Assembly: GCA_963744935.1 (NCBI GenBank)
Contig: CAVUVM010000003.1
Coordinates: forward strand, 186,001-250,000
Source of the DNA: Bog-473 sp963744935
GTDB taxonomy: Bacteria > Actinomycetota > Acidimicrobiia > Acidimicrobiales > RAAP-2
Direction: 5' to 3'
DNA length: 64,000 nucleotides
Under the pieces are notes generated by a model that was not told the origin of the DNA, did no database searches, and was given only the letters and a program-made list of their open reading frames with translations. Below, piece after piece: positions 23,624-32,406 of the stretch. Every line of letters starts with the position of its first letter. Position 1 is the first letter of the stretch. Both the position numbers and the translations under genes were made by a program.

Positions 23624-25876
23624 CTACGAAGCAGGCCTCGCCTCGTCACCTTCTCCGACGCGGAGATCAGAGTCGAGGCGGCGACGGGCCCGCTCCCGCG
23701 CCAATTCCTTCAGGCGCTCCTGCGAGCTGACACCGTGGCGGTTGGGCACGCGGCGCCAGCGCCGGTCGGACCCGAGCTCCCACGCGTTGGTCTCGTCGGC
23801 GAACACGAGGTCGAGCACCTCGAACAGCCGTCCCTGGAGCTCGGGGTCGTGCACCGGGACGACGACCTCGACCCGTCGGTCGAGATTCCGCCCCATGAGA
23901 TCCGCCGACCCGATGAAGATCTTGAGGGGCAGACCCGGTCCGGCCGCCGGGTCCGCGGGGGGCCCGCCGAAGCGGTAGATCCTCGAATGCTCCAAGAAGC
24001 TGCCCACGATCGAGCGGACGCGAATGCGCTCGGAAAGTTCGGGGATGCCGGGCCGCAGCCGGCACAGGCCGCGGACGGCCAAGTCGATCTCCACACCGGC
24101 GCCCGAGGCGCGGTAGAGCGCGTCGATCATGGACGCATCGGTGAGCCCGTTGAGCTTCATCACGATGCGACCGCCCGGTCCTGCGTCGGCCTGCTCCTCG
24201 ATCATGGCCATGATCCGCTTGCGCACCGTCACGGGCGACACGAGGATCTGTCGGTACGAGGCGTGCTTGGAGAAGCCGGTGAGGTAGTTGAAGAGCTCGC
24301 CGACGTCGGCACCGATCTCCGGATCCGACGTCAGCAGCCCGAGGTCCTCGTAGATACGGGCCGTCTTGGAGTTGTAGTTGCCCGTGCCCACGTGGCAATA
24401 CGGGCGCACGCCGTCGTCCTCGCGCCGTAACACCAGCGCTGTCTTCGAATGGGTCTTGAGGCCGACGATGCCGTACACGACGTGCACGCCCACTTCTTCG
24501 AGCTTGCGGGCCCACCCGATGTTCGCCTCCTCGTCGAAGCGCGCCTTGAGCTCCACGATGGCCGCAACCTGCTTGCCGTTCTCGGCGGCGCTGATCAACG
24601 ACTGCACGATGGGGCTGTCGATGCCTGTGCGGTAGAGGGTCTGTTTGATCCCGAGCACCGCGGGGTCCTCTGCCGCCAGCGCAACGAATGCCTCGACGGA
24701 GGTGGCGAAGGAGTCGTAGGGGTGGTGCACCAAGACGTCGCGCTCGCGCAGCATGGCAAAGAGCTCGGCGGGCTCGTGTGCCACCTGGGCGAGACGGGGC
24801 GGCGTCATCGGCGTCCACGTCTCCGCGTGCAGGTCGGGTCGGTCGAGGGCGTACACGCCCCACAGGCCGCTCAGGTCGAGGGGCGCGGCCACCCGGAACA
24901 CCCCGTCGGCGCCGATCTCGAGCTCGGTGGCGAGCAGATCGGCCAGGTCCTGGCCCATGTCAGCTTCGATTTCGAGGCGAAGCGCCTTACCGAAACGCCG
25001 GCGGCGCAGCTCCATCTCGATGGCGACCAACAGGTCGTCCGCCTCGTCCTCTTCGAGTGACAGGTCGGCGTTGCGGGTGACCCGGAAGGCGTGGTGGTGG
25101 CCGATCGTCATGCCCGGGAACAGCGAGTCGAGATGGGCGGAGATCACCTGCTCGAGGGGGACGAAGCGTTCGCCGTCGGGCATGACCACGAAGCGCGGCA
25201 GGGCGGGCGGCACCTTCACCCGGGCAATGCGTCGCTCCCCCGTGGACGGATCCTGCACCTCGACCACGAGGTTGAGCGACAGGTTCGAGATGTAGGGGAA
25301 CGGATGACCCGGGTCGACCGCCAGCGGGGTGAGGATCGGGTAAATCTGCCGCTGGAAGACGTCGACGAGGTGCTCGCGGTCGTCGTCATCGAGGGAGGAC
25401 CAGTCGGAGAGACGGATGTCCGCCTGTGCGAGCGCGGGCACGATGAGGTCCAAGAAGATGTGGTCCTCACGGCGCACCAGCTCTTCGACGCGGGCGCGGA
25501 TCATGGTCAGCTGCTCGCCGGGGCGCAGGCCGTCGACGCTGCGCGTGCGCACGCCGGCCGCCACCTGGTCCTCCAGTGCCGCCACCCGTATTTGGTAGAA
25601 CTCGTCGAGCAGCTCGGCGAAGATGGCGAGGAACTTGGTCCGCTCGAGCAGCGGCAGCCCGTCGTCCTCGGCCAGGTCCAGGAGCCGCGCACCGAAGTCG
25701 AGGCGTGACTGCTCTCGGTTGGTGAAACGCTGGTACCCGAAGGCCTCGATCTGCTGGTACGTCGGTGGCGTCGGGTGATCGGCCTGGGTTGCCCGTCCTG
25801 CCTGGGTATTCGGGTGCTCGCCGGTGACCTCAGAGGGCTGCACCTGGGATCGAGGCTGAGGCTGAGTCTGGGTCAT
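23624..25876 (-). CDS. ppk1: polyphosphate kinase 1
   Basis: A 750-residue enzyme that reversibly makes polyphosphate from ATP. N-terminal helical domain: REQSRLDFGARLLDLAEDD, LERTKFLAIFAELLDEFYQIR. Catalytic PLD-like halves: GIKQTLYRTG, ELKARFDEEANIGWARKLE, the autophosphorylated His in GLKTHSKTALVLRRED, and the second His region with SADLMGRNLDRRVEVVVPV. A ~40-residue Gln/Pro/Thr-rich lead follows the ATG at 25876. It is complete and divergent from the SEDS gene at 25965. Confidence 0.96.
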   Translation of the reverse strand: MTQTQPQPRSQVQPSEVTGEHPNTQAGRATQADHPTPPTYQQIEAFGYQRFTNREQSRLDFGARLLDLAEDDGLPLLERTKFLAIFAELLDEFYQIRVAALEDQVAAGVRTRSVDGLRPGEQLTMIRARVEELVRREDHIFLDLIVPALAQADIRLSDWSSLDDDDREHLVDVFQRQIYPILTPLAVDPGHPFPYISNLSLNLVVEVQDPSTGERRIARVKVPPALPRFVVMPDGERFVPLEQVISAHLDSLFPGMTIGHHHAFRVTRNADLSLEEDEADDLLVAIEMELRRRRFGKALRLEIEADMGQDLADLLATELEIGADGVFRVAAPLDLSGLWGVYALDRPDLHAETWTPMTPPRLAQVAHEPAELFAMLRERDVLVHHPYDSFATSVEAFVALAAEDPAVLGIKQTLYRTGIDSPIVQSLISAAENGKQVAAIVELKARFDEEANIGWARKLEEVGVHVVYGIVGLKTHSKTALVLRREDDGVRPYCHVGTGNYNSKTARIYEDLGLLTSDPEIGADVGELFNYLTGFSKHASYRQILVSPVTVRKRIMAMIEEQADAGPGGRIVMKLNGLTDASMIDALYRASGAGVEIDLAVRGLCRLRPGIPELSERIRVRSIVGSFLEHSRIYRFGGPPADPAAGPGLPLKIFIGSADLMGRNLDRRVEVVVPVHDPELQGRLFEVLDLVFADETNAWELGSDRRWRRVPNRHGVSSQERLKELARERARRRLDSDLRVGEGDEARPAS

Positions 25877-25964
25877 GAGTGGAGGTATCGGCGTGCGCTG
25901 CTGAGGGCGCCGAGGACGGCGGGATGGCACCCCGATCCTACCCCCCACCACTACGATTCGCCCG

Positions 25965-27359
25965 GTGCCGTCACGAGCCCGTCGCACGCGCATCCCGCGT
26001 TACACGTTCGGCCCGAAGCCTAAGCGACGCACCGAATTGGGGCTGCTCATCTTCGGCTCGGTGCTGGTCATTGCGCTCTACGTCATCGCGAGCCTCGGCC
26101 AGAACGCCAAGCTCCCAGCCGACCTCGGGCCCTTCCTCGGTGTCATCCTCGGCCTCGCCCTGGTCGCCCACATGGCCAACCGCTGGCTGGTGCCCAACGC
26201 CAATGCCGTCATCCTCCCGCTGGCGGCGCTGCTGAACGGGATCGGCTACGTGGTCATCGCGCGGTGGGACCACTGGTACCCGGGTCAAGCGCGGAACCAG
26301 GCCCTCTGGACGGCCGCCGGGGTGCTGTTGTACGTCGTGACCCTGCTGGCGGTGCGGTTCTCCCGCGACCTGGAGCGCTACCGCTACCTCTTGCTGCTGG
26401 TCGCAGGCATCCTCCTCGTCGCGCCCCTGTTCTTCTCGCCTCTTGGCGGCGCGCACCTCTGGGTGCACGTGGGAACCTTCGAGTTCCAGCCGGTCGAATT
26501 CTCCAAGATCCTCTTGTGCATCTTCTTCGCGTCCTACTTCGCCGAGAACAAAGAGCTCTTGGCCATCCCGACGGCCCAGATCGGCAACCGGCTCTACCTC
26601 GACCCGCGGCCCCTCGTGCCCATCCTCGTGGCGTGGGGAGCCGCCATGGCCATCATCGGCACAGAGGACGACGTCGGCTTCGCCGCCTTGCTGTTCGTTC
26701 TGTTCATCGGCTTGCTCTGGGTCGCCACGGGGCGGGTGGGCTACCTCGTGCTCGGCCTGGTTCTCTTCATTATCGGCGCCTACATCGCAGCCCACTACTT
26801 CGGGCAGGTGCATCTCCGGATCAGCGCGTGGCAGAACCCATGGGAGACCACCGCCAACTACAACAACAACGGCTACCAGCTCAGACAGGCCTGGTTCTCA
26901 ATGGGGTCGGGCGGGGTGGGCGGCACCGGACTCGGCTACGACCACTTCGCGTACCTGATCCCCGAGTTGACAAGCGACATGGTCTTCGCCGCCATCGGCA
27001 CTGAGATGGGCCTCGTGGGGGCCGTGGCAGTGGTGATGGCCTTCATCCTCCTCGTGGGCGCCGGCTTCCGGGTGGCCCAGACAGCCCGCTCGGACTTCTC
27101 ACGGCTGATGGCCACCGGCCTCACCCTGATCATCGGCTTCCAGGCCTTCTTCATCATGGCGGGGGTGGTGCGGCTCTTGCCCTTCACGGGCATCACCTTG
27201 CCCTTCGTCGCCTATGGCGGGTCGTCGCTGCTGGCGAACTACATCCTGATCGCGTTGATGCTGCGGATCTCCGACGAGGGGGCTCGGGCCCAGGCCGAGA
27301 TGCTCGCGGCGGGTGCGGCCGCCGGGCCCGGGGAGCGGCCCATGGTGCCAGCGCGCTGA
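25965..27359 (+). CDS. SEDS-family peptidoglycan polymerase (FtsW/RodA)
   Basis: Multi-pass glycosyltransferase of 464 residues with about ten to twelve TM helices. It has a basic cytosolic N-terminus (RARRTRIPRYTFGPKPKRR) and core signatures EFQPVEFSKILL, GTEDDVGFAALLFVLF, ELTSDMVFAAIGTEMGL, and LPFTGITLPFVAYGGSSLLANY. The family usually reads QPDLG where this has TEDDVG. It may be the FtsW- or RodA-type polymerase; a second SEDS gene lies at 29.3 kb, and this one has no adjacent class B penicillin-binding protein. The GTG start is at 25965, 88 bases from the divergent ppk1 start. Confidence 0.9.
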   Translation: MPSRARRTRIPRYTFGPKPKRRTELGLLIFGSVLVIALYVIASLGQNAKLPADLGPFLGVILGLALVAHMANRWLVPNANAVILPLAALLNGIGYVVIARWDHWYPGQARNQALWTAAGVLLYVVTLLAVRFSRDLERYRYLLLLVAGILLVAPLFFSPLGGAHLWVHVGTFEFQPVEFSKILLCIFFASYFAENKELLAIPTAQIGNRLYLDPRPLVPILVAWGAAMAIIGTEDDVGFAALLFVLFIGLLWVATGRVGYLVLGLVLFIIGAYIAAHYFGQVHLRISAWQNPWETTANYNNNGYQLRQAWFSMGSGGVGGTGLGYDHFAYLIPELTSDMVFAAIGTEMGLVGAVAVVMAFILLVGAGFRVAQTARSDFSRLMATGLTLIIGFQAFFIMAGVVRLLPFTGITLPFVAYGGSSLLANYILIALMLRISDEGARAQAEMLAAGAAAGPGERPMVPAR

Positions 27360-27361
27360 GC

Positions 27362-27384
27362 GGGCTCAGTCTCCGTCTGAGCCC
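27362..27384. terminator. hairpin between convergent genes
   Basis: GGGCTCAG, a 7-base loop, and CTGAGCCC start right after the SEDS stop (27359) and include the final codons of the opposite-strand monooxygenase gene. The gap between the convergent genes is only six bases, so one hairpin could serve both. No T-run is present. Confidence 0.45.
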
Positions 27385-27734
27385 CCGGTGCCAACGCCGG
27401 TGTTCGAGCCGCCAGCCACCTCGTAGGACCAGAGCTCAGAACCGACCGACACGGGACCGCCGTGTGGTGAGGGCCTGTCGGCACCGGCGTGGCCGTGCGC
27501 GAAGGCCGGGGAGGCGACCCACTTCTGGAACGACTCCTCGTCGCGCCATCGGGTGACGACGAGCCACTGACGCCGCTCGTCGGTCGGGCGGAGCAGTTCG
27601 AAGCCCTCGAAACCCTCCTGGTCGTCGACCGCGTGCGCCCGTGCGGCGAAGCGACGCGCCAGCTCGTCACCGGCGCCCTCAGGCACGGTGATGGCGTTGA
27701 TCTTGATCACGGTCGGTCCTTCACCAGCAGTCAT
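27366..27734 (-). CDS. antibiotic-biosynthesis-monooxygenase (ABM) domain protein
   Basis: A 122-residue dimeric ferredoxin-like fold protein: VIKINAITVPEGAGDELARRFAARA, GFEGFELLRPTDERRQWLVVTRW, then DEESFQKWVASPAFAHGHAG. Family members are small monooxygenases or heme-degrading enzymes (MhuD/IsdG type). The conserved Asn and Trp pattern of heme degraders cannot be judged safely here. A Gly-rich tail (GGSNTGVGTGGSDG) ends the protein. No partner gene is adjacent. Confidence 0.8.
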   Translation of the reverse strand: MTAGEGPTVIKINAITVPEGAGDELARRFAARAHAVDDQEGFEGFELLRPTDERRQWLVVTRWRDEESFQKWVASPAFAHGHAGADRPSPHGGPVSVGSELWSYEVAGGSNTGVGTGGSDGD

Positions 27735-27850
27735 GGCACCTCACCAGCGGATCGGGGATCGGGCACCTGATCTTCTCAGGTCCACCCCGTACTCACCACG
27801 GAGTTCCCACACCCGATGCATTCGGCTCACCGACAACGAGGGTGTCGCTG

Positions 27851-27885
27851 GCAGCGGGGAGCGGGGGGCGGGCAGCGGGGAGCGG
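27851..27885. repeat. G-rich direct repeat
   Basis: GCAGCGGGGAGCGG occurs twice, at 27851-27864 and 27872-27885, 21 bases apart, inside a purine-rich run reaching 27895. It sits just upstream of the decayed repeat-protein remnant. It could fold as a G-quadruplex or reflect slippage; no function is claimed. Confidence 0.4.
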
Positions 27886-27894
27886 AGAGCGGGG

Positions 27895-28105
27895 AAGGAC
27901 GCTGGCTTCCACGGATCCATTCCGGGCCTGGGGCCCAATCCGGCGGGATCCGGTCTGCCGCGCAGCCTCAACGCTCCCATGGTCGGCATGGTCCCCTCCG
28001 GCGACGGGGGTGGCTACTGGATCGCGGCGGCAATGGTGCAGTCGCAGCCTACGGAGACGCTCGGAACGATGGCTCCATGCTGGGCACCCGGCCCTGAACG
28101 GCTCC
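27895..28105 (+). pseudogene. remnant of a GYW-repeat protein
   Basis: Short broken piece related to the repeats of the S53 protease at 36.7 kb. One frame gives AGFHGSIPGL, then SLNAPMVGM, then DGGGYWIAA. After a shift near 28028 the next frame continues NGAVAAYGDARNDGSM and LGTRPL before a TGA. These align with the repeat pattern LN-P-VGMA---DG-GYWLVA-DGG---YGDA-F-GS. Flanking sequence shows no matching signal peptide or protease. It is best read as the tail of a lost gene or a fragment left by recombination. Confidence 0.55.
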
Positions 28106-28160
28106 AAGATCGCGGCCACTCGTTGGTAGGTGGGTATTCGCCGAGCTCGGCGAGGCCCGA

Positions 28161-28183
28161 TTGAGGCTAGAGATGAGCCTCAA
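28161..28183. terminator. 8-bp inverted repeat in non-coding stretch
   Basis: TTGAGGCT, a 7-base loop, and AGCCTCAA form a stem about 60 bases beyond the repeat-protein remnant. It may be that lost gene's terminator. The rest of 28184-28481 shows no gene that I can support. Confidence 0.35.
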
Positions 28184-28481
28184 GGGGCCTTGTTGTCCGA
28201 TTGTTGACTTTCACTCTCGACGCCGGAGTTCGGTGCACCTTGTCAGGGGCAGCACCCTCTCTCAGCCGTCGAGCTGGTTCGGCGACCAGGGCCGGTATTG
28301 ACAGCCGCCGAGCCGGTGAACTGGGCCCTTGTGGATTGTTCATCGTGATCGGACACCTGTTCGACGTCACCGCAGAACCCGGAGCGACGTCTCCCGGACG
28401 AGCTGCTCATTGCAGCTCGAGGCCACGGACCCGAAATCGCCCCGACTCGAGGCGATGGTGTGCCGATATTGTCAGTGCATT

Positions 28482-28664
28482 GTGAACCGGACGCTCGAGA
28501 TCCACGCCTGGCTCTTCGCCGCGCTCCTCGTCGGGGTGCTGGGCATGGCGGCGTTGCTCCTCGTCATGATCCACGTCCATGCCGGCGACCTGTCTTATAT
28601 CGCCCACACCCATCGACCGATCATCGTCGTGCCCACCGGTGCCCCGCCGGTGGTGTCGACCTAA
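28482..28664 (+). CDS. small single-pass membrane protein
   Basis: A 60-residue open frame from a GTG (VNRTLEIHAWLFAALL...) with one clear hydrophobic helix at about residues 7-27, then a short His-containing tail (HVHAGDLSYIAHTHRP) ending in PPVVST. An ATG at 28455 is an alternative start. A GC-rich hairpin begins five bases after the stop, which supports a real transcript end. Function unknown; it could be a small envelope peptide. Confidence 0.4.
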   Translation: MNRTLEIHAWLFAALLVGVLGMAALLLVMIHVHAGDLSYIAHTHRPIIVVPTGAPPVVST

Positions 28665-28669
28665 GGACG

Positions 28670-28696
28670 GCGGAGGGGCCCGTCGGCCCCATCCGC
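28670..28696 (+). terminator. GC-rich hairpin after small membrane gene
   Basis: GCGGAGGGGCC, a CGTC loop, then GGCCCC-A-TCCGC (one bulged A) forms a strong stem five bases beyond the stop at 28664, followed by a moderately T-rich stretch. Confidence 0.5.
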
Positions 28697-28743
28697 ACGT
28701 GTCTTGTCTGACGTACGGCGAGGATGGCTCGTGTGTGGCGTCC

Positions 28744-29289
28744 TCACGGGTATTCCATCGGAAGCACATCGCCGAGATGCTCGAGCAGCCGCTCGTCGAC
28801 CAGGATCGGCGCCGGCACCGGCATACGCAGCGCAAGCACGATGCCGTCGGAGGGCCTGCAGTCGACACGTTCACGCCCGCCCGGCGTCATGAGGTCGAGC
28901 TCCGCCAAGAGGTTGCCCTCCTCCCGCCCGACCAGCCGCACAGCAATCACGTCGATGCGCGCGTGCTGCAGCACGTCCATGAAGAGCTCGTGCGTCATTG
29001 GCCGACGGCCCCTGATGCCGCGCAGGGCCTGCGCCATCGCGATGCCTTCGGGAAGTCCCAGAGGGAAGACGAGCTCACGCATCGGTGGCTGGCTCTCGAC
29101 CAGGGTGACGCTTGGGTACTGGGAGGGAAGATCGAGCGACACGTCGTCGACGTCCATGACCCGGAAGGACGCCGCGGGGGCAGGAGGCGAGGCCGGAGGT
29201 GGCACCGGGTCAGCCGGTGACTGGCTCGGCCCCCCCGGCTCATCGGAGTGGCCCGGGTCGTCCGTCACGCCAGGCTGTACGTCGGTCAC
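28744..29289 (-). CDS. bifunctional-nuclease (BFN/DUF151) domain protein
   Basis: A 181-residue protein. The first ~45 residues are a Pro/Ala/Asp-rich linker; the rest is a BFN domain, with LPSQYPSVTLVES, RELVFPLGLPEGIAMAQAL, PMTHELFMDVLQ, and the signature RVDCRPSDGIVLALRMPVPI-like run (here PVPAPILVDERLL). The domain was named for nuclease activity in plants; its bacterial role is unsettled. The GTG start at 29289 overlaps the rodA stop (GTGA), so the two are co-translated. The longer open frame upstream lies inside rodA. Confidence 0.87.
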   Translation of the reverse strand: MTDVQPGVTDDPGHSDEPGGPSQSPADPVPPPASPPAPAASFRVMDVDDVSLDLPSQYPSVTLVESQPPMRELVFPLGLPEGIAMAQALRGIRGRRPMTHELFMDVLQHARIDVIAVRLVGREEGNLLAELDLMTPGGRERVDCRPSDGIVLALRMPVPAPILVDERLLEHLGDVLPMEYP

Positions 29290-30437
29290 CGCAACCGTCG
29301 GCGGGCGCCGACGCTGAGAGCGAGCCCAACCGCAGCGAAGAACACCAGCACGGCCGTGCCCCCGTAGCTGACAAAGGGGAGCGGAATGCCCGTGATGGGC
29401 ATGATGCCCATGGTCATCCCGGCGTTTTGAAACACGCTGAAGGCGAAGAATGCGAACAAGCCGGCGCAGATCAGGCGTCCGAAGATGTCGCGAGCGACGA
29501 CCGCAGCGTGGAGCACCCGCCAGGCGATGACGCCGAGGAGGGCCAACAGCCCCACCGAACCCACAAAGCCCAGCTGCTCGCCCACCGCGGTAAAGATGAA
29601 GTCCGTCTGCTGCTCGGGCACGTAGCCCAGGTTCGTCTGGGCGCCATGGCCGATCCCCGAACCGAACAGGCCGCCCGATCCGATGGCGTTCTTCGCCTGC
29701 TGCCCGTTGTAAATTGCCTCTTGCACATATGGGTTCGTGCTCTTGGCGTTGGGATTCAAGAAGGTCGTGAGACGGGCGATCTGGTAGTGGTGCAGCAATC
29801 CGCCCTCGACCGACACGAAGGCGACCAATGCGACGCCAATGAGGAGGAAGACCAAGATCCGCACCGGCAGTCCCGCGACGGCCAGCAGGACCAACAGAAC
29901 GATCACCATGATCATGGCCGTGCCGAGGTCCGGCTGAAGCAGGACCAGCACGATCGGGATGCCAGCCATGATGACCAGCCGGAAGACGTCGCGCCAAGCC
30001 AGGCCTTCTTCGTCACGGCGCGCGCAATAGGCGGCCACCGCCAGGATCAACGCCAGGACCGCGAACTCCGACGGTTGGAGCTGCAACGGGCCCAGGCTGA
30101 ACCAGCGGGCTGCGCCCTGAGCACTGCTGCCGACCACAAAGACCCCCAGCAACGCGAGGACGATCAGCCAATACAGCGCATTGGCCAGCGGCTCGAGCCG
30201 CCGATAGTCGATCAGCGCGACGACCACCATGGTGATGATGCCGAGCAACACGAAGAGGCCCTGCTTCTTGAGGAACGTCTTGGGGTCGTCGCCCTGGGCC
30301 AGCAACGGACCCCGCGTCGCCGTGTAGACCATGACCAGCCCGACCGCAGAGACCAGCAAGGTGGCGATGACCAGGATGTAATCGACGGGGGGCACACTGC
30401 GCCTGGCGGCAACATGTGTTCGGTCCAAGATGGTCAT
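29286..30437 (-). CDS. rodA: rod-shape SEDS protein RodA
   Basis: SEDS glycosyltransferase of 383 residues with ~10 TM helices, which polymerises lipid II for elongation. Signatures: VDYILVIATLLVSAVGLVMVYTAT (TM1), FLKKQGLFVLLGI, LGPLQLQPSEFAVLALIL, LVLLQPDLGTAMIM, ARLTTFLNP, GYVPEQQTDFIFTAVGEQLGF, and MPITGIPLPFVSYGG. It matches the RodA/MrdB type better than the copy at 26 kb. The ATG at 30437 gives the standard N-terminus. It is divergent from mscS, with 29 bases between starts. Confidence 0.92.
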   Translation of the reverse strand: MTILDRTHVAARRSVPPVDYILVIATLLVSAVGLVMVYTATRGPLLAQGDDPKTFLKKQGLFVLLGIITMVVVALIDYRRLEPLANALYWLIVLALLGVFVVGSSAQGAARWFSLGPLQLQPSEFAVLALILAVAAYCARRDEEGLAWRDVFRLVIMAGIPIVLVLLQPDLGTAMIMVIVLLVLLAVAGLPVRILVFLLIGVALVAFVSVEGGLLHHYQIARLTTFLNPNAKSTNPYVQEAIYNGQQAKNAIGSGGLFGSGIGHGAQTNLGYVPEQQTDFIFTAVGEQLGFVGSVGLLALLGVIAWRVLHAAVVARDIFGRLICAGLFAFFAFSVFQNAGMTMGIMPITGIPLPFVSYGGTAVLVFFAAVGLALSVGARRRLR

Positions 30438-30466
30438 AACGCGGATTCGGGGACACAATATCGGCC

Positions 30467-31461
30467 GTGACCTCACCCTCCCTGGCGCCGACCCATGCCC
30501 TGGTAGGCACCGCGCGCTGGCTCGCGGCCGCGAGCACCGGCTCAGCCAACCCGGCAACTCAGGTGGACCAGGGCGGTGGCTGGCTCTACCACCTCCTCAC
30601 CAAACTTGGCGTAAGCCCGGACAGCGCGTCGACGGTCACCGACCTGATCATCAGGCCGCTGAGCATCCTCGTCGTCATCGTCATTGCGCTTGTCGTCGCC
30701 CGCCTCGGGGCCCGCGTGATCCGACGCGTGCTCGAACGCGTGGCCAACCAGGCCGCCAACCGCTCCGGGTCGCAGCGCGCCGGGCGCGCGTGACCACGAT
30801 GTCGGGCGTCATGGCCAACGTCTGGCGGTTCTTCGTTTTCGTCGTCGCCGGTGCCATCGTGCTCGGCCTGCTCGGCATCAACCTGACGCCGCTGCTGGCC
30901 AGCGCGACCATCATCGGGGCCACGCTGGGATTCGGGGCACAGCAGATCGTGCGCGACTACTTCTCCGGCATCCTCATGACCATGGAGGATCAGTACAACG
31001 TCGGCGACTCCATCACGGTGGGTGGGCTGACCGGCGTGGTCGAGGACGTGACGATGCGCCTGACTCGCTTCCGCGGGGTCGACGGCACCATTTACGTCGT
31101 GCCCAACGGCGACATCCGCCTGGTCGGCAACCTCTCGCGGGGTTGGGCGCGCGCCGTGGTGGACTTGACGTTGCCAGGTGCGACTGCGGCCGACCTCGAT
31201 GCGGTGCGGCGCGTGATCGAGGGGGCGGCGCACCGCGTGGCGACGGACCCGCAGTTTGCGGCGCACTGCACCGAGCCACCAAAGCTCGTCGGTCTCCTCG
31301 CGGCCGACTCGTCGACGATCACCATGCGCGTGATGCTGCTGACCACTCCATCGCAGCGCGATGCACTGACGAGCGCCTTGCGCGAAGAGGCGATCACGGC
31401 GCTGGCCAAGGCAGAGCTGTGGCCGGTCGATGTGGCGCCGCCTGCCGCGCCCGCGCGCTGA
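30467..31461 (+). CDS. mscS: MscS-type mechanosensitive channel, frame interrupted
   Basis: Small-conductance mechanosensitive channel. The N-terminal part (LIIRPLSILVVIVIALVVARLGARVIRRVLERV) is in the frame from GTG 30467 and stops at 30793. From about 30780 the family sequence continues one base back: VMANVWRFFVFVVAGAIVLGLLGINLTPLLASA, then GATLGFGAQQIVRDYFSGILMTMEDQYNVGD, IYVVPNGDI and LVGNLSRGW. One missing base in the CG-rich run near 30780-30790 explains the break. The pore helix TM3 and the beta domain are intact. Convergent with aroE. Confidence 0.87.
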
Positions 31462-31478
31462 GCAGCTTCTCGCCGCGT

Positions 31479-32405
31479 TCAGCTCGGGGGATTCGCGGCC
31501 GCCGCGGCCTCCCACATGGCCTCGAGCGGGGGTTGCTCGCCGGTCCAGAGGGCGAGTTGGGCAGCCGCCTGGTGGACCAGCATGCCGAGGCCGTCGAGGG
31601 TGGTCGCTCCGGCGTCCGCCGCCAGCACGAGCCAGGCCGTCGGCCTGGGGGCGTAGACCAGGTCGACCGCGACCTGGCCCGGCCGCAGCTGGGCGGGCGC
31701 TACCAGCCACTCCCCCGCCCCGGTACTCGCCCCGGCGCCGGCTCCGGCCATGCCGACCGGCGTGGCGTTCACCACCAGGTCCGAAGCGGCCACCGCCCGC
31801 TCTATCCCCCGGGGGTCGTCGGCCGCCACCACCGAGCCCGCGTCACCGGCCAACGCCGCCGTGGCGCGGGCCCGCTCGAGGGTCCGGTTGAGGACGGTGA
31901 CGCCCGAGGCGCCGTGTTCGACCAACGCCAACACGACCGCACGCGCGGCGCCGCCAGCGCCCACCACCAGACACGTCCGGCCGGCGGGATGGAAGCCAGC
32001 GCCCCGCCCGAGCGATGCGACGAACCCCTCCCCGTCCGTATTGACGCCCCGCAGGGGGCCGCCGGTGTTGATGACACAGTTCACCGCGTCGAGTCGGCGC
32101 GCCTGCTCGCTGAGCTCGTCCACGGACGCCGCGACGGCGGCCTTGTGCGGCATGGTGACAGAGAGCCCCGCGACCTCGCACCGTCGCATCTCCTCGAGCG
32201 CGGTCGGCGCGGCGCCGGGCGCCACCTCGAAGGCGAAGGACTGCCACGACGCAGCCAGGCCCAGCACAGCGAAGGCGGCGTTGTGCAAGACAGGCGAGAG
32301 CGAGTGGGCAACCGGGCTTCCGATCACCCCGACGATGGTCGCGTCCGGGCCCAGCAGACGCCGGGCCTCCTCCATCGTCTGGGGCTCGAGCGCGGGCTCA
32401 GCCAC
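31479..32405 (-). CDS. aroE: shikimate dehydrogenase
   Basis: NADPH-dependent enzyme of 308 residues reducing 3-dehydroshikimate. Substrate-binding SHSLSP motif seen as VAHSLSPVLHNAAF; catalytic Lys in VTMPHKAAV; NTDGEGFVASL; dinucleotide-binding loop VVGAGGAARAVV with NRTLERA; and DGLGMLVHQAAAQLALW near the end. The start is uncertain. The GTG at 32405 lies one base after the mltG stop; an ATG at MEEARRLL is an alternative. The mltG-aroE neighbourhood is conserved in actinobacteria. Confidence 0.93.
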   Translation of the reverse strand: MAEPALEPQTMEEARRLLGPDATIVGVIGSPVAHSLSPVLHNAAFAVLGLAASWQSFAFEVAPGAAPTALEEMRRCEVAGLSVTMPHKAAVAASVDELSEQARRLDAVNCVINTGGPLRGVNTDGEGFVASLGRGAGFHPAGRTCLVVGAGGAARAVVLALVEHGASGVTVLNRTLERARATAALAGDAGSVVAADDPRGIERAVAASDLVVNATPVGMAGAGAGASTGAGEWLVAPAQLRPGQVAVDLVYAPRPTAWLVLAADAGATTLDGLGMLVHQAAAQLALWTGEQPPLEAMWEAAAAANPPS

Positions 32406-32406
32406 G

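Noticed and set aside
27840..28200. CRISPR array or insertion sequence end near the G-rich repeat
   Set aside because: Only two 14-base copies with a 7-base spacer, no terminal inverted repeats and no transposase or cas gene.
28744..29997. A 417-codon frame ending in the BFN domain
   Set aside because: The upstream 236 codons are antisense-like shadow within rodA; the GTG at 29289 with the GTGA overlap gives the normal domain.
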